DNA of 64,000 bases, taken from contig NZ_VCNG01000022.1 of the NCBI RefSeq assembly GCF_006227205.1, positions 35,297 to 99,296 on the forward strand, given 5' to 3'. Below, in pieces: positions 8,761-18,400 of the stretch. Numbering within the stretch: the stretch's first letter is position 1; the number at the start of each line of letters is the position of its first letter. The translations under genes were made by a program, and so were the position numbers. This DNA comes from Pseudomonas sp. ICMP22404 (GTDB taxonomy: Bacteria; Pseudomonadota; Gammaproteobacteria; Pseudomonadales; Pseudomonadaceae). Under the pieces are notes generated by a model. The model saw only the letters and a list, made by a program, of their open reading frames with translations, was not told the DNA's origin and searched no databases.

Positions 8761-9372
8761 GTGAGCGGACTGCGTGAACGTCAAAAAGCCGAACGACGCC
8801 AAGCCATCAGCAAGGCAGCGATCGAACTGTTCGAGCGCCAGGGCTTCCAGAACACCACCATCGAGCAGATCGCTGGCCAGGCCGGCGTGTCAGCCCCTAC
8901 CGTGTTCAAGTACTTCGGCAACAAGCAGGAGATCATCCTGGAAATCCTCCACGAGGCCGACCAGCGCGCGCTCAAGGACACTCGGTTGCAGGTCCCTGAA
9001 ATAGAGGATCCAGTCGAGGCGCTGTGTTACCTGGAACGGCTGCTGACGGGCTACGCGCTGGAAGTCATGCACCCCAGCCTCTGGCGTGAATTGCTGCCCT
9101 TGATTCTGTTTGGCGGCGACGGCGGGCTGCCGGATGGTTATCGCGCCATGAACGATGCGCTCAGGGCTGAAATCAGCGGCTTGATCAAGGAACTGCAGCA
9201 GGCCGGCAAGCTGCGCGCCGACCTCGACGTCGAGCTCGCCGCCTTTCTGCTGAACGACTATTCACACTTGCAGCTGTTCAGGCTGGTCAACCAGGAACAA
9301 CCGGATATCGAGGCGCACTCCGCCCAGGTCAAGCGGATTACCGCGCTACTGTTCCAGGGCATGCGTGCCTGA
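8761..9372 (+). CDS. TetR/AcrR-family transcriptional regulator
   Basis: The 203-residue protein has an N-terminal TetR helix-turn-helix at about residues 10-55. The pattern includes A-A-I-E-L-F-E-R-Q-G-F, T-T-I-E-Q-I-A, A-G-V-S-A-P-T-V-F-K-Y-F and N-K-Q-E. The C-terminal ligand-binding region is all-helical and variable. I chose the GTG at 8761, where AAGGA sits 6 bases upstream. In-frame ATGs further upstream would add up to 49 residues from the AT-rich promoter region. It is divergent from the amino acid permease and probably represses it. The ligand is unknown. Confidence 0.88.
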   Translation: MSGLRERQKAERRQAISKAAIELFERQGFQNTTIEQIAGQAGVSAPTVFKYFGNKQEIILEILHEADQRALKDTRLQVPEIEDPVEALCYLERLLTGYALEVMHPSLWRELLPLILFGGDGGLPDGYRAMNDALRAEISGLIKELQQAGKLRADLDVELAAFLLNDYSHLQLFRLVNQEQPDIEAHSAQVKRITALLFQGMRA

Positions 9373-9387
9373 AGGAGGACACTGACA

Positions 9388-9898
9388 GATCGCCATCGCG
9401 AGCAAGCCCGCTCCCACAGGGGATCGGCGCCGGACGCAGAATGTGTGTTCACTGAAAAACCAATGTGGGAGCGAGCAAGCTCGCTCCCACAGGGGATTGG
9501 CGCCGGACGCAGAGTGTGTGTTCACTGAAAAACCAATGTGGGAGCGAGCCTGCTCGCGATGGCGGTGGATCAGTCACTGCTGAGTCGACTGATTAACCGC
9601 TTTCGCGAGCAAGCCCGCTCCCACAGGGGATTGGCGTCGGACGCAGAATGTGTGTTCACTGAAAAACCAATGTGGGAGCGAGCCTGCTCGCGAGGGCGGT
9701 GGATCAGCCACTGCAGAGTCGACTGATTAACCGCTTTCGCGAGCAAGCCCGCTCCCACAGGGGATCGGCGTCGGACGCAGAATGTGTGTTCACTGAAAAA
9801 CCAATGTGGGAGCGAGCCTGCTCGCGAAGGCGGTGGATCAGTCACTGCTGAGTCGACTGATCAACCGCCTTCGCGAGCAAGCTCGCTCCCACAGTTCG
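9388..9898. repeat. Tandem REPIN array, ~134-bp period
   Basis: Alternating inverted REPs fill the gap between the TetR gene and the binding-protein gene. The junction CCAATGTGGGAG recurs at 9460, 9533, 9667 and 9801. The last three are exactly 134 bases apart; the first interval (73) looks like the same unit with a 61-base deletion. Non-REP spacer sequence (GGCGTCGGACGCAGAATG and neighbours) is repeated too, so this is tandem duplication rather than independent REP insertion. The short frames through it are not genes. Confidence 0.9.
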
Positions 9899-9909
9899 TA
9901 TAGCCCGGA

Positions 9910-11013
9910 TCAGCGGTTGGTCTTGATCGCCGTCCAGGTCCGTGTGCGGATCCGCTCGATTGCCGCCGGCACGGGCTCCAGGGCGAACAGCGTCTTGCGT
10001 GCGTCGTCCGGGATGTACATCGCGGGGTTGTCACGGATCTCGGGGTTCACCAGCGCGGTGGCGTCCTTGTTCGGGTTGGGGTAACCGATCTTATTGCTGA
10101 TACGGGCGATGACGTCGGCCCGCATGATGTAGTTGATGAACGCATGGGCCTCCTGGGTATGGGGAGCGTTGGTGGGAATCATCATCACGTCCGACCACAT
10201 CGGTGCACCTTCCTTGGGCAGCGCCATTGCCACTTTGACACCCTTGCCAGCGGCATCGGCCAGACGCTTGGCGAGCGCCACGCCGCCCGACCAGCCTACG
10301 GCGATGCAGACGTCGCCATTGGCCAGGTCCATGCCGTAGCGTGACGAATTGAAGTAGGAGATGAACGGCCGGATCTTGACCATCGCCGCCTGCGCCTGCG
10401 GGTAGTCCTCACGTTTCTGGCTGTTGGGGTCCAATCCCTTGTAATGCAAGGCGATGGGCACGATCTCGTTGGCGGCATCGAGAAAACCGACCCCGCAACT
10501 CGCCAGTTTGGCCAGGTTTTCTTCCTTGAAGATGATGTCCCAGGTGTCTATCGGCACATCGGCTCCCAGCGCCTGCCGAACCTTGTCGACGTTATAGCCA
10601 ATCAGCGTGGTGCCCCACAGGTATGGCGCCGCATAGCGGTTGCCCGGGTCACCCACGGCTTCCAGGCCTTTCATGAACTCCGGGTCCAGTTGCTGCCAGC
10701 TTGGCAGTTGGCTGCGGTCCAGGGGCTGGACGGCGCCGGCGGCGATCAAGTGACTGACGTTGGAACTGCCCGGGTACACCACGTCATACCCGGAGTTGCC
10801 AGTCAGCAGCTTGGACTCCAGGGTCTCGACACTGTCGAACACGTCATAGATCGGGCGGATTCCGGTCTCTTCCTGAAAACTCTTGAGGATTTCCGGCGGC
10901 AGGTACTCGATCCAGTTATAGATTCGCACCGTCCGCTCCTCAGCCATGCATGCACCGCTGGCCAGTAACGAAACGAGAGCACCCAACACCGTGTTACGCA
11001 AAGACTTGTTCAT
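9910..11013 (-). CDS. Polyamine-type ABC transporter periplasmic binding protein (PotF/SpuD family)
   Basis: The 367-residue product has a signal peptide (residues 1-24, ending A-C-M-A) followed by R-I-Y-N-W-I-E-Y-L-P-P-E, the hallmark start of PotD/PotF/SpuD-type spermidine/putrescine binding proteins. Other family motifs are Y-D-V-V-Y-P, Y-L-W-G-T-T and V-G-W-S-G. Such proteins deliver polyamines to a PotGHI-type permease, but none is encoded here. It could therefore serve a distant permease or act as a sensor. The ATG at 11013 has GGAG 9 bases upstream. It lies 38 bases behind an outer-membrane porin in the same direction, with a hairpin between, suggesting a porin-plus-binding-protein uptake pair. 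Confidence 0.85.
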   Translation of the reverse strand: MNKSLRNTVLGALVSLLASGACMAEERTVRIYNWIEYLPPEILKSFQEETGIRPIYDVFDSVETLESKLLTGNSGYDVVYPGSSNVSHLIAAGAVQPLDRSQLPSWQQLDPEFMKGLEAVGDPGNRYAAPYLWGTTLIGYNVDKVRQALGADVPIDTWDIIFKEENLAKLASCGVGFLDAANEIVPIALHYKGLDPNSQKREDYPQAQAAMVKIRPFISYFNSSRYGMDLANGDVCIAVGWSGGVALAKRLADAAGKGVKVAMALPKEGAPMWSDVMMIPTNAPHTQEAHAFINYIMRADVIARISNKIGYPNPNKDATALVNPEIRDNPAMYIPDDARKTLFALEPVPAAIERIRTRTWTAIKTNR

Positions 11014-11032
11014 GGCAAAACACTCCAGCGCG

Positions 11033-11050
11033 GCCGCGAAGGCTCGCGGC
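11033..11050 (-). terminator. Hairpin between porin and binding-protein genes
   Basis: Arms GCCGCGA (11033-11039) and TCGCGGC (11044-11050) with a 4-base loop fill most of the 38-base gap. There is no U-tract, so it may stabilise or attenuate the message rather than end it. Confidence 0.4.
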
Positions 11051-11051
11051 A

Positions 11052-12386
11052 TCAATAGCGATAGGTGAACGATAATTCCAGCGCGCTGAATTTCCGGTCG
11101 TTGCCGAACACCTGCTTGGCCGCGGCCATCGGCTTGACCCAGTTATAGGACAGCGAAGAAACCAACGCCTTCGACGGCGCCCAATCCAGGAAGACAACGC
11201 TTTCGTCGGCAAAACGCCGGTCACTGACGGCCGTGCCCATGTAGTTCTTTTCGTCCAGCCAGAACTGGTAGTGGATGGCCCCCAGGTTGAGGGTTTCGTT
11301 GAGGTGGGTCTTGATCGAGAACTGCTGAACCTTTTCGTTGCTGTTGAACAGCAGGTAGTTGCCGACAACATCTCCTACCAGCCAGGTGCCCCAATCGACA
11401 TAGCCCTTGCTGAGCGGATCCCAGGATTCCTGGCGGTTGTCCGTCAGGTTGTCATCGCCGGAAAAACTCGCGTAGCGGTAACCCACGACCGGCGTCAGCG
11501 GCAAGGTATCGAAGGCATAGTCCGCCTGGCCATACCAGGCCTTGGCATCATACTCGACGCCTTCGCCGTTGCCGCGTTCCAACGCGTACTCGGCGTTGAG
11601 GGTCAAGGCCGGCAAGCCCGGGACCTTGGCATTGAGCGCCCGCAGGTTATACACCTGCATGCCGTCCCGGCGCAGCGGCGTGGCGCCTTTGGGGCCGAGG
11701 GCGTTGAGCTTCATGGCCATGGCCCCGAGCGTCACTTGATCGTCGAGGTTGTAATCGAGGTTGGCCCCGGTCATCCGGAAGTCACCCAGGTCATCGTCGG
11801 TGCGCAAGGTGAACGCCTGGGTTTTCAAGGCGCCGTGATCCCAGGCCAGCACCGCCGAATCCTTGAAAGCGCTCCTGGGTGCGAGCCAGTAGGCGCCGTC
11901 CTTGAGCTGATCCAGGTTACCGTCCATGACGATGAAGCCGGTGCCGATCATGTAGTTCTGGCGGCCGGCGGTGAACGTCCACTCCCCGGCCCGGAACCCA
12001 CCGTAGAGTTCTTCGGTGGCCACCTCGCCATCGGAACTGCGGGTGAAGCCGCCGGCATCGCCATCGCCGAAGGTCGTCGCCCCGACCAGCGAGCCACCGG
12101 CCAGCAGGCTGAAGTCCGGCTGCAAGGCGTACTCCAGTTTGACGCCCGGCTTGACGTAGAACTCCTGCCAATCGATTTTACTGCCGCCATTCTTGCGGCT
12201 GCGCATGTCGACACGGCCAGCGCCGAAGTTGACGTTGCGGGTGAAAATGGCTGCACCACCGGCGGTGACGTTGACCTCACCCTTGAGGTTGCCATCCTCG
12301 AAGGTGTAGCCCGCCAGTGCGACCTGGGCGCTCAGGGGTAACCCGAGCGCTAAGAGCGTTCGAGAGAAACGCGTCGTGGAAACCAT
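11052..12386 (-). CDS. Outer-membrane beta-barrel porin (alginate-export/AlgE-like family)
   Basis: The 444-residue product has a signal peptide (about 1-25, V-A-L-A). Alternating amphipathic strands follow, ending in an aromatic F-T-Y-R-Y C-terminus, as expected of a beta-barrel recognised by the BAM complex. The middle contains G-R-Q-N-Y-M-I-G-T-G-F and repeated Y-x-x-W/F-x-G-x-x patterns like the alginate-export domain family. Members of that family are porins for varied solutes and not only alginate. The ATG at 12386 has AGGAG 6 bases upstream. It sits between a serine hydrolase and a polyamine-type binding protein, so it may admit the hydrolase substrate or its products. The precise substrate is unknown. 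Confidence 0.75.
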   Translation of the reverse strand: MVSTTRFSRTLLALGLPLSAQVALAGYTFEDGNLKGEVNVTAGGAAIFTRNVNFGAGRVDMRSRKNGGSKIDWQEFYVKPGVKLEYALQPDFSLLAGGSLVGATTFGDGDAGGFTRSSDGEVATEELYGGFRAGEWTFTAGRQNYMIGTGFIVMDGNLDQLKDGAYWLAPRSAFKDSAVLAWDHGALKTQAFTLRTDDDLGDFRMTGANLDYNLDDQVTLGAMAMKLNALGPKGATPLRRDGMQVYNLRALNAKVPGLPALTLNAEYALERGNGEGVEYDAKAWYGQADYAFDTLPLTPVVGYRYASFSGDDNLTDNRQESWDPLSKGYVDWGTWLVGDVVGNYLLFNSNEKVQQFSIKTHLNETLNLGAIHYQFWLDEKNYMGTAVSDRRFADESVVFLDWAPSKALVSSLSYNWVKPMAAAKQVFGNDRKFSALELSFTYRY

Positions 12387-12450
12387 GTGAAGCTCCTGTG
12401 TGATTTATTGTTGTTACAGGGCAGTGAATGGCGGCGCAGAACGTCGCCAA

Positions 12451-12469
12451 CACCTGGCGAGGCCAGGTG
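12451..12469 (-). terminator. Hairpin after the serine hydrolase gene
   Basis: Perfect 8-base arms CACCTGGC (12451-12458) and GCCAGGTG (12462-12469) with a 3-base loop lie 35 bases past the hydrolase stop and upstream of the porin. Little T-richness follows, so this is a partial terminator at best. Confidence 0.45.
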
Positions 12470-12503
12470 AATGGAACGTGATTCTTGTAATCGGGATGCG
12501 TGG

Positions 12504-13766
12504 TCAGTCGCCGAGGTGCGCCGCAATGGCGCGCAACATGCGCACGCTGTCCCCATCGAACGGGCTGACGGCCTCGTTCAGGGACGATTGCTTGACGATC
12601 ACCACGCCGGATGGCTTGTCGACGAACAGGTACTGGCCATGGATGCCACCGGCCATGAGCGCCTGGCTGTGGTCGTTGAAGACGTACCACTGGCTGCGGT
12701 AGGAAGCGCCCGGGGTCCAGGCCTCAAAGTCGGGGGATGTGGCGTAGATCGCCGGGTCGGCGCCGGCGACGATGCGCGCGACCGTTTCGGGCGACAGCAA
12801 CTGGCGCCCGTCGTGACAACCGTCATTGGCCAACAGGCGACCAAAGCGCGCCATGTCGCGCAAGGTGGCGTTGAAACCGGCACCGGCCACGCTACGCCCC
12901 CAGGGGTCGGCCATGAAGTAGCCGTCGCGCTCGCACCCCAACTGGCTCCAGATCTCTTCCAGCAAGCGATGGCAGGCCTTGCCGCTGGCGCGCTCCATGA
13001 CCCAGGCCAAGGCCTCGGTGGTGGCCGTGACGTAGTGAAAGAAACCGCCGTGCTCGCCTTGCTTGCGGAGCGACGGCAGGAATTGGTACAGCGACTCGAA
13101 CTGGGCGTACTGCGCGGGTGCCGGTTGGAAACCGCAGGCATAGCCGTACTGGGAACTCTCCGAGTCCGGGTCTTCGTACACTTCGCTGTAGTGGATGCCC
13201 ACGGCCATGTCGAACAACTGGCGCACGGTCGCGTCGGCGTATGCACTGCCTTCGAATTCCGGCACGTAGTGGGCGGCGGGCAGCGCTGGATCCAGCACAC
13301 CGTCACTGACCAGCTGTTCACCGAGGGTGCCGATCAGCGATTTGGTCACCGAAAACATCACGTGTCGGTCCTGGGGCGCCTGACCGTTGAAGTAGCGCTC
13401 GAACAGCACGGTGTCGCCCTGCATGACCAGGAATGCGTCGGTCTGGCTGGCCACCAGGTGCTCGAACACACTGATGCTCAAGCCGCACTCGCTGTTGAAG
13501 TGCAGCTCATCCAGTGCGAGTGGCGCCTGCTTCAAGACGCTGACCGGCCCTGCCCCCGCCTGCACATCGATAGAAGGCCGCAGGCGCGCCAGATTGCGGA
13601 AGCCCCATCGATTGAAGGGCGGACGCATCCAGTTGTGCCAAGTGACGCGACGATGAGGTTCGGCCGGAAAGCCTTGCATGAGCGAAGAGGTAAAGCGTGT
13701 GCCGGATGACGACTCATGCGTCTCGACATAAAGACAGGCCAGTGAAGGCACGGTGTTCTGATTCAT
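12504..13766 (-). CDS. Serine hydrolase of the beta-lactamase/EstB/NylB family
   Basis: The 420-residue product has the class C beta-lactamase/penicillin-binding fold signature. S-V-T-K supplies the nucleophile Ser and general-base Lys (S-x-x-K) at about residue 165. A Y-E-D/Y-S-E region follows, and H-G-Q-Y near the C-terminus plausibly replaces the K-T-G box. This pattern is typical of 6-aminohexanoate-dimer hydrolases and EstB-type esterases. There is no obvious signal peptide, so it is probably cytosolic. I chose the ATG at 13766, which has AGGGG 7 bases upstream. It heads a leftward set with a porin and a binding protein, suggesting use of an external amide, ester or oligomer; that link is inference. 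Confidence 0.78.
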   Translation of the reverse strand: MNQNTVPSLACLYVETHESSSGTRFTSSLMQGFPAEPHRRVTWHNWMRPPFNRWGFRNLARLRPSIDVQAGAGPVSVLKQAPLALDELHFNSECGLSISVFEHLVASQTDAFLVMQGDTVLFERYFNGQAPQDRHVMFSVTKSLIGTLGEQLVSDGVLDPALPAAHYVPEFEGSAYADATVRQLFDMAVGIHYSEVYEDPDSESSQYGYACGFQPAPAQYAQFESLYQFLPSLRKQGEHGGFFHYVTATTEALAWVMERASGKACHRLLEEIWSQLGCERDGYFMADPWGRSVAGAGFNATLRDMARFGRLLANDGCHDGRQLLSPETVARIVAGADPAIYATSPDFEAWTPGASYRSQWYVFNDHSQALMAGGIHGQYLFVDKPSGVVIVKQSSLNEAVSPFDGDSVRMLRAIAAHLGD

Positions 13767-13915
13767 CGGGTTGCCCCTGGAAATGACTCTGCGTGACAGC
13801 AGATGCAGGGAAATAATTACCCGATGATATTCTTTAGTCAATAAATGTTTTTACAGCGATTACTTTTTTGCTGTGGGGGACGCGACCCCATCACCACCTC
13901 CGGGAATACATCGAA

Positions 13916-14013
13916 CCTGTGGGAGCCGAGCTTGCTCGCGATGGCGGCGGCACATTCAGCATGGACGCAAGCTGACCTACCGCTATCGCGAGCAAGCTCG
14001 GCTCCCACAGGGT
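13916..14013. repeat. REPIN (variant core)
   Basis: Inverted REP pair at about 13918-13943 and 13985-14011. The core reads GTGGGAGCCGAGC, with one extra base relative to the other REPs of the window, and the change is matched in both arms. Together with its flanks it fills the 291-base gap between the FixJ-like gene and the serine hydrolase. No gene was seen there. Confidence 0.85.
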
Positions 14014-14057
14014 TATTCGGGTATTCAGGATATCTGGGAAGGTGCGAAAATCGGGGT

Positions 14058-14708
14058 TCAGCGACTCGGCCCGGCGCTCAGCGACTCAGCCATTCGAACC
14101 AGGTCGGCGAAAGATTTGGCGTGCATTTTCTTCATCGCATGGGCGCGGTGGATTTTCACGGTGATTTCGCTCAGGTTCATCTGCCCGGCGATCTGCTTGT
14201 TCATCAAGCCCTTGACCGCAAAAGCCATCACCTCTTTTTCGCGGGCGGTCAGGGTCTGGTAGTGGGCACGGAGGTCGGCAGATTGCCGCCGGATTTCGCG
14301 ACGCTGGGTGTCTGCCTGGAGTGCGGCGGTCACCGCATCCAGCAGATCCTGTTCGCGGAAGGGTTTGGCCAGGAAATCCACGGCACCGGCTTTCATGGCC
14401 TTGACCGACATTTCGATGTCGCCATGGCCGGTGATGAAGATGATGGGAATATTCGAATCCGACTCCGCCAACCAGCGCTGGAAGTCCAGGCCACTGCTCC
14501 CCTGCAGTCGCACATCGAGGACCAGGCAACTGGCGCAATCCGCCTTCGGTTGCTGGAGAAACTCCGCGGTGGACGCAAACGTCTCGACGCGGATCCCGAC
14601 CGAGCGCAACAGATTGCTCAATGCGTTGCGAATGGAGGCATCGTCATCCACCACAAACACCATGGAATCCTTGCTGCCCGGCTCATGGGACGAGGGACTA
14701 CCGTTCAT
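14058..14708 (-). CDS. FixJ/NarL-type response regulator with LuxR helix-turn-helix
   Basis: The 216-residue product has a receiver domain (about 15-130) with acidic pocket V-V-D-D-D, phospho-acceptor Asp65 in V-L-D-V-R, a T in F-I-T-G-H-G and Lys in A-K-P-F. A C-terminal LuxR-type DNA-binding domain follows (L-T-A-R-E-K-E-V-M, N-K-Q-I-A, L-S-E-I-T-V-K-I-H-R). The A-M-K-A-G-A-V-D-F-L-A-K-P-F pattern is typical of FixJ. The ATG at 14708 has AGAGGA 6 bases upstream. It lies 43 bases downstream of the LRAT-like gene in the same direction, and its likely partner is the large hybrid kinase further upstream. Confidence 0.9.
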   Translation of the reverse strand: MNGSPSSHEPGSKDSMVFVVDDDASIRNALSNLLRSVGIRVETFASTAEFLQQPKADCASCLVLDVRLQGSSGLDFQRWLAESDSNIPIIFITGHGDIEMSVKAMKAGAVDFLAKPFREQDLLDAVTAALQADTQRREIRRQSADLRAHYQTLTAREKEVMAFAVKGLMNKQIAGQMNLSEITVKIHRAHAMKKMHAKSFADLVRMAESLSAGPSR

Positions 14709-14751
14709 GCACGATCCTCTTGGGTGGACGGAAAAATTCTAGCACAGGCCA

Positions 14752-15360
14752 CTAGGCCACCCAGCGGGGTTCCAGCGCCGAAATCATAGCGAACAGATCA
14801 TGGGGGCGATGGAAGCAGGCGTAGACCTGGGCGCTGTAGCTTTCCCCGCTGACGCACCAACTGCAGAAGTGCTCGCAATTGTTGAAGAATACCCGGTACT
14901 GCTTTTCACCCAATCTCGAACGCGCCCGATCAGCGATTTCGTCGCTGGAGTATTTGCAGAGTTCATGAAGCATCCAGACCGGTTTGCCATTGGCAAAATG
15001 CTCAAGATTGGTCACCTCGATGGGCCCCGGCCGGAGCGAACCGCTGAACCCCGAGTAATGGGCAACGTCTGCCCCACCCAGGTAGATCCCATGGTGCAGG
15101 TAGAACCGGCGCGGGCTGATCAGGTGCGCGCCTATCGGCAGGTGATCCGCAGGTTTTTCGATATCGACCGGTCGTAACGAAACATCCACCAGGCGCGCCG
15201 CACTCGGCTTGCAGTGACCTGGTTCGGCGAGCCTGTGACCCTCGGCGACTGGCATGCTCAAGCGGTAGAAAGCGCTCGTCGTGATGAGCGCCATGCAAAT
15301 CAGCGCGATCGAACGAAGGGATGACAGTTGCTCTGCTGCTCTGGCGGTCAAGTTGTTCAC
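14752..15360 (-). CDS. LRAT/NC-type (NlpC/P60-superfamily) membrane-anchored protein
   Basis: The 202-residue product has an N-terminal hydrophobic segment at about residues 17-33. A lecithin:retinol-acyltransferase-like domain follows: G-A-H-L near residue 77, L-H-H-G-I-Y-L with the catalytic His near residue 90, and N-N-C-E-H-F with the catalytic Cys near residue 160. In LRAT-domain proteins this Cys/His pair transfers or hydrolyses acyl groups, or acts as a phospholipase. Bacterial members are poorly described. The start is GTG at 15360 with GGAGA 7 bases upstream. It is followed at 43 bases by the FixJ-like regulator, so they probably share a transcript. Confidence 0.72.
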   Translation of the reverse strand: MNNLTARAAEQLSSLRSIALICMALITTSAFYRLSMPVAEGHRLAEPGHCKPSAARLVDVSLRPVDIEKPADHLPIGAHLISPRRFYLHHGIYLGGADVAHYSGFSGSLRPGPIEVTNLEHFANGKPVWMLHELCKYSSDEIADRARSRLGEKQYRVFFNNCEHFCSWCVSGESYSAQVYACFHRPHDLFAMISALEPRWVA

Positions 15361-15461
15361 GACACATTCTCCGCAGTCCTTGATGGGGAATATATCGCCG
15401 GGGTTATCGCGTTTCAGTTGTACGTGGGTTGGTTCGGGTGACCGATTGATATACAGCCCCT

Positions 15462-15474
15462 AAACCTAAGTATT
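15462..15474. promoter_or_regulatory. Candidate regulator motif upstream of the LRAT-like gene
   Basis: AAACCTAAGTATT lies about 102 bases upstream of the LRAT-like start. It matches 10 of 13 positions of the motif ATACCTACGTATA found (reverse-complemented) at 21152-21164. It is the weakest of the three sites. Confidence 0.3.
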
Positions 15475-15480
15475 AAACCG

Positions 15481-15496
15481 GCGCCCTCAAGGGCGC
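15481..15496 (-). terminator. Terminator hairpin at the end of the hybrid kinase gene
   Basis: Arms GCGCCC (15481-15486) and GGGCGC (15491-15496) with a TCAA loop overlap the stop codon of the kinase gene. On the minus strand a short T-rich stretch (CGGTTTAATA) follows. Confidence 0.5.
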
Positions 15497-18400
15497 GCGA
15501 TGGGCAGCGTGAATTGCACAGTGGCGCCACGCGGCGGGTTGGCGACGGCACTCAGACACCCGCCATGGGCCTCGATGATCGAGCGACAGATCGACAGTCC
15601 CAACCCCAGGCCGGCGGGCTTGGTGGTGTAGAACGAGGTGAACACCAGGTCAGTGCTTTGTGAGGCGAACCCCGGGCCGGTATCGCTCACACTGACAAGT
15701 ACGCAATCTGCCTCCACCAACGTCGCGCAGATCCCCAACCGCCGCTCGCCGGCACTGACACTGCCCATGGCCTCCAATGCATTCATGATCAGGTTGAGCA
15801 GCACCTGCTGCAGCTCCACGCGGTCACCTTCAATCAGGGGCAAACCGTCCATGAGTTGCGTCTGTATCGAGGCACCGCTCTTGATGATCTGGCCGCGGGT
15901 AAACTCGATCATTTCCTCGATGGCTGCGTTGATGTCCACCGGCCCCTTCTGTGGCGGCGCCTTGCGGATATGTCCACGGATCCGGCCAAGCACGTCCGCC
16001 GCCCGATTGGCATCGAGGATGAGGCGTTCCAGTACCGGGCGGACCTCTTCGATTTCCGGTGGTTCGGCGTTCAACCAGCGTAACGCCGCATTGGCATTGA
16101 GGATGGCCGCGGCGATCGGCTGATTGACCTCGTGGGCGATCGAGGCCACCAATTGCCCCATGGTCGCCACACGGTTGGCATGGGCCAGTTCGGCTTGCAC
16201 CTCGCGATAGCGGCGTTCACTTTCACGGATTTTTTCTTCCGCCTGCCTGCGCTCGGTCAGGTCCACGACAAAGGCGACGCCCTCGTTGCTACCCGCTTCG
16301 AACAAGGCCAGGCCGACAATGACCGGCAAGCGACTGCCGTCCTTCCTGAAGTATTCCTTCTCGTAAGGCCGGGTGTGCCCGGTCAACAACGCCTGCGCCA
16401 GCGAGCGGTCGCTGAGTTCGCGAAACTCCGGTACGGTCAGGTCCCTCCAGCGCAGCCCCCCGGCGGCAAGGTCTGTGCGCTCGTAACCCAACATGCGCAG
16501 GAACGCATCATTGGCCTCGATGATGTGTCCATCGGCGTGCCAGACGAGAATCCCGATGATGTTGGCATCCACCAGGCGGCGGATCTTCGCTTCGCGCTCG
16601 GCGACCTCGCGGTACAGGCGGGCATTCTCCAGGGAAACAGCGGCCTGTGAAGCCACCAGCTTCAACACGGCGATCCGGCCAGGACTGAATACATGGGCCG
16701 CCAGATTGTTTTCCAGATAGAGCGCACCGACGAGCTTGGCCTGGTTCGTCAGCGGCAGGCACAGGATCGAACGGGCGCGCTGCTGACGGATATAGGGATC
16801 CGTGGCGAACGGCGCTTCGACCAGGGCATCGTCCAGCACCACACTCTCGCGGGTGCGCAGGACATGATAAAGAACCGACTCCGGCAACGATGCCGCACTC
16901 ACGGGCGCATTTCTCAGTTGAGTGGTGGCGCCGCCGGCCGTCACTTGCGCCGCGATCCGCTGCTCACCGTCCTGCCACAGAACCAGCAGCCCGCGTTCGG
17001 CACCGGCCTGCTCGATAGCCGTGGCCATGATCATGTCGATCAATTTTTCCAGAACGATTTCGCCCGACACGGCCTGGGAAACCTTGAGGACGGTGGCCAG
17101 GTCAAGGTGCTCGACCAGTGTGGCCATCGTAGTGGTCGGACCGGGCGCAGGTTCTTCTGCCCTGAGCGAGGGGTACTTGGCCTCGAGCTGCCGCACCTTG
17201 CCGTCGGCGCCCCAACGCAGGTAACCGTAACGGGCATCCTGCAAATAGACACGGGCGATCTTGCCGAGCCCTCGCGCCCGATAGAAACGCGAAGCCAACT
17301 CATTGGCAAGCGCCTCGATATGGATAAAACCGCTGGCCTGAGCGGTTTGCAGGGCCTGTTCGTAGAGCCGCTCTGCCTCGATCACCCGCCCCTCGACCCG
17401 GGCGATCTCGGCACCGACCAAGGCGGCGCGGCTGGCGAAATTCTCCGGACATTGCCGGGCCCAGGCCTCGAGCCACTGGTGATCGACCGCCATGGCGATC
17501 AAGTGCTGCGTCTGCTCGTCTACCGAGACGCTGTCGCAGCGGGCGGCCCGGGCCAGTGCGCTGTAGAAGTGATATTCGGCTTCCTCGAAGAAAGCCTGGC
17601 AAACCCAGAGCAACTGGTGGGCCTTGCCGGCCGCCTCAACGGCTGCCTCGGCATCGTCGGCCAGGTAACGTGCCTGTAGTTTGCGAACCCAATACAAGCA
17701 CTCGGCCAACACCAGGTCCGGGTTACTGGACAAATGAGCTTCGGTTGCGGACTCGTTCAACTCACCGTCGTCCAGGCGACCGAATGCAGTTGTTTCGCCA
17801 CGGAGCACTCGGATCAGCGTCAGTTGCGTGACGATGAAATCGGTCACCAATCCGAACCCCACCTTCCTTGCATACGCCAGGCCTCGTTCGGACTCACCTT
17901 GCACGTCATGCAACGGCTCGCCGGCGAACAGCAGGTCGGCGACGAGGTTGTTGCCGGCATAGGCACCGTAGGGCAGATCGCCGATCCGGTTCGCCGCTGC
18001 AAAGGAACGGCGCAGCAGATCGCGACACTCCCCCACCGGCCTCATCCAGCGCACGGCAAAACAGGAGAAGCACAGGTAGGTGCTGGCCTCGAATCGCGTC
18101 AGGCCCCGTCGTTCGACGAGTGCGCAACCGAGCTGGCCGAATCGGAACCCCATTTGGTAGTCACCGAAACGCCGGCCGGCGACCCGGAAGAAATTGGCGT
18201 AGAGCACACAGGACGCATCGCAGTTGCCCCGTTCCAGGCTCAGGTTGACCGCTTTGCAGATCAGCAGATCCGCCAGGTTGCCATCGCTCTGCAGGGCCGG
18301 CGCGAAGAGTTTGCCCAGCGCGTTGAGGGTCATGAGGGACGTCGGATCCTCCATGAGCGGCAAATCGATAAGGTCCTCGATGACCCGCTCGCCGAGCAAC

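Noticed and set aside
9388..9898. CRISPR array
   Set aside because: Regular spacing suggested it, but the repeats are alternately inverted REP palindromes, and the spacers are duplicated rather than unique. The same applies to 25872-26438.
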